Source: Clostridium guangxiense
GTDB lineage: Bacteria; Bacillota; Clostridia; Clostridiales; Clostridiaceae
Reading direction: 5' to 3'
Assembly (NCBI RefSeq): GCF_021043395.1
Contig: NZ_JAJNKE010000004.1
Location: forward strand, 149,189-213,188
Length of the DNA: 64,000 nt
A program made the position numbers and the translations under genes. The notes under the pieces are model-generated. The model did no database searches. It was not told where the DNA came from and saw only the letters and a program-made list of their open reading frames with translations. This document shows positions 1 through 12,000 of the stretch, piece by piece; position 1 is the stretch's first letter, and each line of letters opens with the position of its first letter.

Positions 1-3000
1 ATATCTTCTGTTCCAGTACGTCTTATAGCCGTAAGTATATCTTCCAAATAGATTATAAAATTACGGTGTTCTACCATTACCCCCTTTGGTCTACCTGTTG
101 TTCCAGAGGTAAAAATAATATATGCTAAATCATTTGGTAGAATCTTTATTGGAAGATTTTCTTTTTTACTTGAAAACTCTTGCTTCATAAACTCTTCATC
201 AATCACAATTTTTGCTTTTACTTGTCCTTTAATATATTCAATTCTTTCTAAAGGATAAGTGGGTGACATTGGAACATAAACGGCACCTGCTTTTAATATT
301 GCAAGAATTGCAAGAATCATGTTCTCTGACTTTTCTAGTAAAAGAGGTACACGGTCACCTGATTTTATTCCAGTACTTTCAACAAGTGTATGTGCTACTT
401 GGTTTACTTTTGAGTTCAATTCCTCAAAACTATAGCTTAAATTTCCAAATTTCAAGGCAGTATTATTGGGATGAAGTTTTACTTGTTTCTCAAATTGTTC
501 AATAATATTAGTTTCTGGATAGTATGCTGTACCAAAATCAGGTATCTCTTTTACATAAGTGAATTCATCAACCTCTTGAAGTATTTGTTCAATTATGCTT
601 TGCATAAAGTTAAACAACTGATCGATTATATCTTCCGCAAAAATCTCACCTGCATATTTAAATCGGAAATTTAGCCCATCCTCATTCTCATAAAGAACAA
701 CAGTTATTGGATAATCTAATTTTTCCTGTCCGTAAAAATGAGTTATTCGCAATTTATCACTATCTCCATTATTCTTTGGTAATGGATAATTTTCATAGAC
801 AAACAACGTTTCAAACAGCCGTGTACCGTTTGATTGAAGACTTGCAAGACTAACATTACTATGCATCATACAATCATTATTAATATCTTGTAATCGCTGA
901 AGCTGAGAAACAATACTGTCATTAGTATGAGTAAATTGTACGGGCAAAGTGCGAATATACAAACCAACACTTTCTTCAATGCCCTCTACAGGAATATTTC
1001 GCCCTGCATTAACAACACCGATAGTTGTTTCTTTAACACCGCCATAAACACTTAACAATTTGTGCCATGCATATTGAACAATAATATTAATTGTGAGACC
1101 CTTATTATTTGCAAATTCTTTAAGTTTGCTATAATTACGTCCAGTAATTTCAAATATACTGTCTTTTGGCTTTTCAATCCTCTTTATTTCTTCAAGCTTT
1201 ACTGTGTGTTTTTCTTCTTTAAATAGACCAGCTAAATCAGGATGAGATACCTCTCTAAGATATTTTTTCCAAAAATCAGCCGAATCATTTTTAGTTCTAT
1301 CAAGATATTTCTGAGTTTTAATATACGCAATATCTTCATTAATATTCACCTTTTGATTCTTGCACAACTTATCATAGGTAGCATGTACAAAATCCAGCAT
1401 AATAGGATTAGACCATCCATCTAATATGGCATGATGGTTTGTTAAGACACAAGTATAATGACTATCGTCATGCCTTATAAGTCTAATTCTAAACAGGCTT
1501 CCAGCTTTCAAATCAAAAGGAGTCATTCTTTGAGATTGCACAACCTTGCCTACATGGTCATTCTCCAGCAGTTCAAAATCTAAATTACCCTTCTTAGGAA
1601 TTATCTGAAGTATCTCTTCATAATTAGAATTCAAACATAAACGCAAGCTTGGATATTTCTTTTGAGTTATAGACCATGCTTTACGATATTTATCAACATC
1701 TATTACTTGTTCATAATCAAAAATGTAAGAACAAATATATGCATCATCATTTGTGACATTATTTAATGCATGGTATATAAATCCTTCTTGCAGGGCATTA
1801 GCGGATAAAACATCTTCCAATTCTTGATACTTTTGAAGCTCATCTAATTTTTCTTGAGATATGGCTAAATCTAAATCTTCACTTGTAAGGTAAGTTCTAT
1901 CCAACCCTAACAGTTCATCTACTAATTCCTTTAACTTAACTTGATATTCTCTTGCCAAGCTTTCAATACCTTCTAAATTACCACTAAGTTCAAAAGTCAA
2001 TTTTTTTTGAAAGATTCCACCATTTACAGCCAAATAGTCTTTTAATTTAACATTAGTTGTGTCTCCAAGATCACTAGTAATAATTGACCAATCATCTGAC
2101 GCTTCATTAACTATTTCACCTAAATAGTTAAACAATATATTGGGTAGATTGTTTGAGTGTATTCCATATTTTGCACCATAACCAACTCCATAGTCTGTGA
2201 CAAGTCTGTTATAATGCTTCGTTTCTATAAGGTTAGTTGAAATTTTTTGAGGATATATAGCTGTAAACCACCCTACTGTTCGTTGAATATTAATATTTTC
2301 AGCAATTTCAGCTCGTCCATGAGATTCCAATTTAATATGACTAATTTCTTCACCATGGATGGATTTTAATGCTCGTGCAAAAGCTGTAAACAATACTTCA
2401 TTAATTTTAGTATTATAAATTTGATTGACCTTATTTAATAATTTGTTCGTCAACTCATGATCAAATTTAATAGTGATTCTCTTGTATTTATCAGATGTTT
2501 TAAATACTTCTTTCTCGCTTATATTCCCTTCTAAAGACCACCCAGTCGTGTTGAATTTTCTAACTTCTTCACACCACTGACGATAGCTAGTTCCTTTTGG
2601 TGGAAGCGTATTTCCCTCATAAAGTTCTTTTAAATCTGAGGCAATAATCTGCCAAGAAACAGTATCAATTATCAAGTGATGACATATTACAGCCAAAACA
2701 TTCTCACTTTGTTTAAACACGAAACGATAAAGCTTTCCACTAAGCTTAAAACTTTCTTGAATACTATTGAATTCTTCTGGGGAATCGGCAGTCAATATGT
2801 CAATATCATATATTTTCTCAGTATAATACTGCTTTTTTCCATCAAAAGATAAACGCAGCGCATCATGATAATTTACTAAATCAATCAAAGCTTTTTTAAG
2901 ACGCTCTAAATCAATGTCTTTTGGTAATGAAATAGCAAACGACTGATTGAAGTAATTGGAATTAAAATCTTCGAAGAACCATTCCTGAATTGGAAGTAAT

Positions 3001-6000
3001 TTAGCTTCTCCTGTTAATTCACCTTGTTCACTTAATACTTCTATCTCTTTAACTTTTCCAATATATTGTGAAAGATTCTTAATAGTTTTTGCAGCGAAAA
3101 TTTGTTTTATGGTTATAGTTTGATTCAATTTTTGCTTGATTCGATTGCTTAACTGAATTGCCTTAATTGAATCTCCTCCAAGATGGAAGAAACTTGCTGT
3201 TACGCTTACCTCTTTATTATCTAAACCTAAAACCTCTGCAGTTATTTCTTGCAGTTTTATTTCAATTTCGGTTTCTGGTGGTGTAAATTCTTCTGATCTA
3301 AATGTAGGTATAGGCAACGCTCTTCTATCCAATTTACCGTTAATAGTAAGTGGAAAGTTTTCCATAAAAACAAATGCACTAGGAATCATATAATCAGTTA
3401 AGCTTTCTTCTAATTCATGTTTAAGAAATTCATCTGATAACTCTTTATCAGCTTGATAGTAAGCAACTAGATGCTCATTGATTGCTAACACAACCGCCTG
3501 CTTAATTTCCGTAATTTTAGTAAGTCTAGCTTCAATTTCTCCAAGTTCAATACGTAATCCATGAATTTTAACTTGGAAGTCGTTACGTCCTAGATATTCA
3601 AATTCTCCCGTATTAAGTAATCTAACAAGATCCCCAGTTTTATAAATTCGTCCAAGATTAGGATGTTTTATAAATTTATCCGCTGTTAGTTTTGGCTCAT
3701 TGATATATCCTCTAGCTAACTGAATACCCCCTAAAGCTAGTTCACCAATCGCCCCTTTGGGTAATAAATGATTTGAACGGCTTAATACATAGCAGTTAGT
3801 ATTTGCAATTGGTTTACCAATAAGTACTTTTTTTAGTGAAGGATCATTGCAATCAAAATATGTCACATCAATACTTGCCTCAGTTGGACCATACAAATTA
3901 TACATTTTAGCTTTTGGAACAAGACTTCTAAACTTCCTAACACTATTAATGTTTAATGCTTCGCCTGAACAAAAGACGTATTTTAAGGAACTAATATCAA
4001 AGCTCTCTGTATTAAAGTCTTTTTTATACATTTCTAAAGTATCAACGAATGCATCTAACATGCTTGGAACAAAATGCATTACTGTAATTTGTCTATCCTT
4101 AATCTCTCTTGCTAAATAAAGTGGATCTTTATGCCCACCTTCTAAAGCAAATACGATACGCGCACCTGCTAATAACGCCCACACTTGTTCCCAAACAGAA
4201 ACATCAAATACATAGTTAGTTTTTTGATAAATTCTATCATTTTCTGTTATTGTATAAGTTTTATTCATCCATTGAACACGATTGCTAAGCCCAGCATGCT
4301 CAATCATTACACCTTTTGGTCTTCCAGTTGTTCCAGAAGTAAAAATTATATAAGCAAGATCATTCATAGAAGGTTTTATTCCAGGATCACATTCACTGGT
4401 TTTCTTATACACATCAAACGATTCATCAATAATTAGTTTTGCACCAATCTGTTCAAGAATATATTGTTTTCTTTCTTCTGGGAATTCTGGAGAAATAGGA
4501 ACATAAGCACAGCCTGCCTTTAAAACTCCCCAAATAGCAATTGACATTTTTTCGCTGCGTTCAAGTAGCAAAGGAATTCGATCTCCAAGCTTAATACCAT
4601 TTACCAGCAAATAATTTGCTAAACGATTAGTTATCTTATCAAATTCTTTATATGTCAATTTTATATTCTGATATTCAACTGCAATATTGTCTGGTGTACG
4701 TGCTGCTTGTTCTTTAAACAAATCCACAACCGTTTTATTTGGATAATCAATACTATCACCTTTTGCATAATCGTTGGATACTGTGAATTCCCATATTGCT
4801 GCTTTGTCATTTTCAATTATTCTATTCAATACTGAAACATAAGTTTCTAACATGGATTGAATAGTTGATTCTTTGAAAAGATCGCTGCAGTAATTAAAGC
4901 TAATGTATCCATTTTCAACTATAACGGATAAATCGTATTTCGCAGTCTTATAATCTATTCCACTATTTATATCCTCAAATAAATCATTTTGAACTAATGT
5001 ATTTTTTGAGAAATCTTGAACGCTAAATAACATTTGGAAAATAGCATTTCTTGATGAATCTTGTACCACATCAAGTGCTTTTACAATTTGTTCAAAAGGA
5101 ATATCCTGATGATTTTGAATTTGAATAACCTCATGATGATTTTCTTTAATAAGTTTTTCAAAAGTCATATCTTCAGTAATCAAAGTTCTTACTGGCAATG
5201 TATTAATGAAAAATCCTATTAAGTTTTCTGTACCACTAATGTGACGATTTGCAAATGGTGTTCCAACAACAATATCCTGCTGATAACTAAACTGTGCTAA
5301 CATTACATCTAATGCACTTAACATTATTGTATAAAGACTAGTTTGGTGCTTTCTTGCCAGTGCATTTAAATCTTCCTGTAACTTTTTATGAAATGCTAAT
5401 TGAATATTTGATCCCTTATATGTGAAATTTTTCGGTCTTTCGTAATCAATTGGAAGATTTAAGTTTTCATAAGACTCAAGAGTTGATTTCCAAAAATCGA
5501 TCTGTTCTCCAATTATTCCATCCGTAAGATATTTCCTTTGCCAACTAGCATAATCCTTATATTGAACGCTCAATGGCTCTAGCCTTTCACCATGATAAAG
5601 TTTGATTAGTTCTTGCAGTAAAAGTTCAATTGACCAACCATCAAAGGCAATGTGATGAATAACTAATGCCAGCTTATTATCATAAATATTTGCTCGAATT
5701 GGAATTTCATTTTCTAGATCAAAAACTTCATCAACATAGCTCTGAATATTAATTGAATCATGGCTTATCTTAAAGGTATTATTAGTCACAACCTGATAAT
5801 TATCCTTAATTATTGTTCTTAGTATTTCATGTCTATTTACAATCTTATAGAGAACTTTTTCAAGATTTTCTATTAAAACATCCTTTGATAGGCGCAGTAT
5901 TATTGGAACATTATAAGCACTCGTGCCTCCCTCAAACTGTTCAATAAACCATAAACGTTCTTGAGCAAATGAAAGAACTTGCTTGTCTTCAGATGCGAAA

Positions 6001-9000
6001 TTCTCTTTTGCTACCTTTATTAATCTTGGTTTTAATTTAGCCAAATTACGAATATTTTTTGCTTCAAATATCTGTTTTACCTGTAAATTTATTTTATTTG
6101 ATAGTTTTAAAGCAAGAATAGAGTTCCCTCCGAGTTTATAAAAATCATCCAGTACCGAAACTTTATCAATTTCTAATACTTCTCTAAATGCCTTTGCGAT
6201 TTCTTTTTCCCTTTCATTTTGAGGTTCAATAAATTCTTTGTGTTCAATCACAGGTTCTGGTAGTTTTCGAAGATCAATTTTTCCATTCAGTGTCAATGGG
6301 AATTCATCCAGCTGCACGTAACTATTTGGAAGCATATATGTTGGTAATAACCCCTCCAAGGTATTTTGTAACTCACCCTTATAGTAAGCAACTATATTGT
6401 TACCTTTGACCAAGGCCAAACATTGAACAATAGAATCTTGTTCCATTAATTTGGCTTCAATTTCACCTAACTCTATTCTGAATCCCCTAACCTTAACCTG
6501 AAAATCATTTCTACCAATATAGACTAAATCTCCAGATGGTAACAGCTTAACCAAATCACCAGTTTTATATATTCTCCCAAACTTAGGATGATAAATAAAA
6601 GAACTATTTGTTTTTTCCTCGTCCCTTATATAACCTCTTGCAATACCTGCACCACCAATAAATAATTCACCTATACCATTTGTTGGAACTTCGTGCAGTG
6701 AATCATTTAATACATGCACAGAAACATTTTTTAAAGGTTTACCTATGTTATTCGAATTCATTCCGTGTTCATAGAATTTAACAGTCGCACATACTGTTGT
6801 TTCAGTTGGGCCGTATCCATTAATTATGGTTGTACCACTATTTTCATAGGCCTGGTAAATATTATTCGGTGTTGATTCACCTTCAACAATCAAAGTATTT
6901 AATGATAACAAGTCTTCAGAATTTAGAATTGCTGGAGGTAATACTGCTAATGAAATATTATTTTTTTTAACTATTTCCTTTAGCAATTGATAATCCATAC
7001 GAGTTTGATCATCTAATAAATAAGTAGCTGCACCTGCTAGTAATGTATAGAACAATTCACAAACAGAGGTATCAAATACAAAATCAGCAAAATGTAATGC
7101 TTTTGTCTCTGGAGTGATGTCAAGCAACTTAATCAGATTACATATCATATTTACAACTCCATGATGTTCAATCATAACTCCTTTAGGAGCTCCTGTTGTT
7201 CCTGATGTGAAAATAATATAAGCTAATGAGTCTCCAAATACTGGAACATCAGGGTTTGTTACATCCATTGAAGTAATTTGAAAATCATCAGTAACAACAA
7301 ACGGTGCATTAACTTTTTCTGTAATATAGTGTATCCTTGATTGAGGATACTCAGGGCTCATTGGTACATAACTTGCACCAGCTTTTAATATACCTAATAT
7401 TGCTATTACAAATTTTTCACTTCGTTTCATCAAAATAGGAATATGCATACCAGGAACTACACCATAATTATCAATCAGCGTGTGGGCAAATTGATTTGAA
7501 ATTTGGTTTAATTCTTTATATGTAAGACTATTTTCGCCAAACACGAGGGCTTTGTTGTCTGAATAAAGTTTTGCTTGTTTTTCAAATAGTGTATGAACAG
7601 GAAGATCAGGATATTCTTCTTTCTCCTTCTGATCTAATTCACAATTGTAAATAATATCTGAAATCACAATTTGAGGATTTTTAACTACTTGTTTTAAAAC
7701 TAATTCATAAGTTTTTGCCAGTTCTTCAATAGTTTTTTCTTTAAAAAGCTTCGTTGCAAAAGTAAAATTGACTATATTTTTTCTATGCATAACCGAAATA
7801 TCAAACTTTGTGCTGTGAAGATGCAGGTGTTCATTAACTGAAGTAAACAAGTCATTACGTTCAACATCTTCAGCAATATCCTGAAATCCAAACGCAATTT
7901 GAAAAATTGGATTTCGTGATAAATCTTTTTCATCTTCAAGTGCATCAACTATTTGTTCAAAAGGTAAATCCTGCTGCTTTTGAGCTTCTAACATCTGCTC
8001 ATTATTTTGATTTATTAATTCACTAAAAGTATCGTCTGAGTTAATAACAGAACGAATAACTAGTGCGTTCACAAAGAATCCAATCATATTCTCGGTACCC
8101 TGAATATGACGATTTGCAATCGGTGTTCCCAAAACAATATCTTTTTGATTTGTATATGCTGATAAAAGTAACATAAATGCACTAAGCGTTACACAAAAAA
8201 GACTAGTGTTATGCTCTTTAGCAATTTCATTCAACTTTTGAATTAGCAATTCATCTAATTCATAGTCAAACTCTTTTCCAGCATAATCAAAGTGTTTTGG
8301 TCTAGGAAAATCAGTTGGAAAATCAAGTGTTTCATAACCAGAAAGTTTCTCTAGCCAATACTCTTTCTCTTCTTTTAACAAGTCTTTACTTTGTGATGTA
8401 ACCTGCCATCTTGCATAATCTTTATATTGCACTTCCATAGGATCAAGATTCTCACCATCATACAAATGAACTATTTCTTTCAAGAAGATATTAGTAGACC
8501 AACCATCAAAAGCAATATGGTGAATATTTACGGCCATTGTATCTTTATAAATATTTACTTTAATGGGTATTTCTTTTTCAAGATCAAAGGAATACGCAAA
8601 AAAATCATCTATATCTATTGGTTCATGTGTGATTTCAATGGTTTTATCTAACACCTTTTGGTAAGAGTCCACAATTATTGTTCTTAAAATTTCATGACGG
8701 TTAACTACTTCTTTAATCGCTTGTTCAAGTTTTTCATGATTTACTTCTTTATTAAGTGCTAAAAGAATAGGAATATTATATGCATTAGTTCCCTGCTCCA
8801 GCTTATCAATAAAGAAAAGACGTTCCTGTGCATAGGATAGATTTTGATCTTTCTCACTATTAAACACTTGTTTTTCAACACTTTGAGTTCTTTCACTTAC
8901 TTTAGCAAGATTTAAAATATTTTTTTGCTCAAATATTGATTTTACTGGAACATTTATTAAACTAGCAAGAGAAATTGCAGCAATCGAGTTTCCTCCTAAA

Positions 9001-12000
9001 TGAAAGAAATCTGCGTTTATTGAAGCCTTGTCTAAGCCCAAAACCTTACAGAAAGCTTTCTCAATTTCTTTCTCACGTGCTGTTTTTGGAGCAATATATT
9101 CATCTTTATATACTGGTTCAGGTAGAGCTCTAACATCTAACTTTCCATTAATAGTAAGTGGCAACTCTATCATACGTATATATGCCATTGGAATCATGTA
9201 ATCAGGTAAATATTTTGCTAACTCATCATATAGTTCACCACTTTTAAAGTCCCGATTAGAAACATAATAAGCAAGCAAGTTATCATTCTTGGCAATAACA
9301 GCAACTTGATCAATTCCTTCTATATCGTTAAGTTTATTTTCGATTTCACCTAACTCAACACGATAGCCACGAATCTTTACTTGGAAATCCTTTCTCCCAA
9401 AATATTGATATGAGCCATCATTCAAAACTCGAACCAAATCACCTGTGTCATAGATTATACCTTGTCCAAATGGATTTTTAATATATCTTTCTGCCGTTTC
9501 TTTAGGCTGATTTATATAGCCGCGGGTTACTTGATTTCCACCAATATATAAATTGCCAACTGCTCCCATAGGTAGAAGCTGTTTATTATCGTCTAACACA
9601 TAAGGTTCAACCCCACCTATTGGTCTGCCAATGGACAAATCAGTAACATCATTATTCACAAAACTTAACACAGTTGTTTCTGTTGGACCATAACAATTAT
9701 TCAATTGAATTGAGGAGTCTTTATACTTATTAATTGCTTCCTGTGTAATTGCCTCTCCGCCACAGTGAATAACTTGCATAGTTGGTACTTTCTTCAGATC
9801 GATTCTAGCTGCCAATGATGGTGTCATACCAATTGCATTTACTTGAAATTTATTCAAAGTATGAATAAACAAGTCAATATCATAAATTAAATCTGTATCT
9901 AAAATGACTACACTTTCACCCATAGTAAATGGTCTAATCAAATCATGAATAGATGAATCAAATAAATATTCAAAAAAAGCCCCATTTACAACTCCTGCAT
10001 GCATCGCAGACTTGTCCATTTTCGCAACTTCAGTAACATAATTACTCAAGTTTTTATGTTGGACCATAACACCTTTTGGTTTTCCACTAGTACCTGAAGT
10101 AAAAATCATATAGGCTAGCCTATTAAATTTTATTTCTTTTTCAGGATTATTTATATGATTAGGAAATTCCTGATCCATAAATTTATCATCTATAACAAAA
10201 TCAGCTTCACAAGTATCTACGATATATTGGATACGTTCCTTAGGATATTTCAAACTAATTGGTACATATGCTGCGCCAGCTTTTAATACGGCAAGGATCG
10301 CAACAACCATTTTGTGAGTACGTTTGAGCATTAATGGTATCTTTTGTTCAGTTTGAACTTCTAGTTCTTCTATTAAATAATTAGCTAACTTATTGACTTC
10401 TGTATTTAATTCTTTATAACTAAAAGACTTATCGTTGTCTCTTAAAGCAATATCGTTAGGCCTTAATTTTACTTGATTTTCAAATAACTCAATAACATTT
10501 TTGTGATCTCCTACTTTCTTAAAATCTAGGAGCTTTGAACGTTCTTGTTCATTAACAAAAGATATATCTGAAAGCTTCTTCCCTAGGCTGCTAATAAAAA
10601 TTTTCAAAGTATCAATTAAATGAGCAGCAAGGCTTTCAATTGTATTAGCCATAAATAATGAAGAATCATAATTAAGTAACAACTGCATATTGGAATTTGT
10701 ATCCTCAACTTCAAAGGTTAGAGGAAATTTTGCTTCAGTTGTTTTGTATGAATTTTTCTTTGCTTTACCATCAAAATAGTATGTACTTGCTTTAATATTT
10801 TGATAAACAAACATACAATCAAAGAGCGGATTCCCAATTCCACTTGTCGCATGAAGATCTTTTACTATTTCTTCAAATTGATAATTTTGATTTGAAATTG
10901 CAGTTAATATATTATCCTTTACGTTGTTTATAAATTCTCTCACTGTTAATTTTGAATAAGGTTTTACACGTATAGGCAATGTATTAACAAACATACCTAG
11001 CATATTTTCAGTAGCTTCGTGAATTCTACCATTAGTAACTGTTCCTAAAATGAAGTCTTCACTATGATACATCTTTGATAAAAGAATACTAATTGAACTA
11101 AAAAAAAGCATATATTCACTAATTCCATTCTGTAGAGCAAATGAGTGAATCTTTTCTATCAGAGATTTATCTATGGAAATTTTATATGTTTTGCCTTCAG
11201 GGCTATGATTTTTATCTTGTTTATAATCGGTTGCTAATTCAAGCTGCTGGTAATCAGAAAGGTAATCCTTCCACCATTTCCTTTCAGCCTCACAATCAAG
11301 CCCATTGAACCAAACGCTATAGTCTTTATAATGTAAAATATGTGCATCTAATTTATTACCCTCATATAGTTTTCCTAGTTCTTGATAAAATATTTCTTCA
11401 CTTGTACCATCAGTAATTATGTGGTGTTTGTCAATAAAAAGCGAACTATATTCTAAACCTTGTAATAATCGAATTCTCATTGTTTGTCCTGTACGAAGAT
11501 TTAATGGTTTCACAAATTGTGAGTAGTCCTCAGTGTAAGGTACTACTTCAAAATCTAGTTTATTTTCAGCCATTACTTTTTGAACATACTCACCATTTAT
11601 ATTTAAAAATTTTGTACGCAAAGATTCATGTCTCATGATCATTTCTTTTAGAGCATGCTTTAGCTTTGATTCGTCCACTTTAAAAGAAAAATCTATTACT
11701 GTTTGTTCATTATAAGTTGTTTCATTTTTATTCATCTCATGAAAAATGAACATTCTTTTTTGTGCAGGACTCATTGGATAAAATTCTTTTTCATCTACAG
11801 GTTTAATTGTAGTTTCATCTTCAATTTCTAACGAATCTAATAATTTAGCTAATTCTTTGACTTGCTGATTATCAAAAATATCTCGCGCGCTTAATTTTTT
11901 ATGAGCCTTTTCGTATACATAATTGGACAATTGCATGGCAATGAGCGAATTGCCGCCCAAATGAAAAAAGTTATCCAGCAACCCTACATGATTTAATTTT

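Noticed and set aside
263..8651. Plus-strand ORFs of 60-90 codons across 263-8651
   Set aside because: They lie opposite the continuous NRPS frame, lack ribosome binding sites, and have low-complexity translations.
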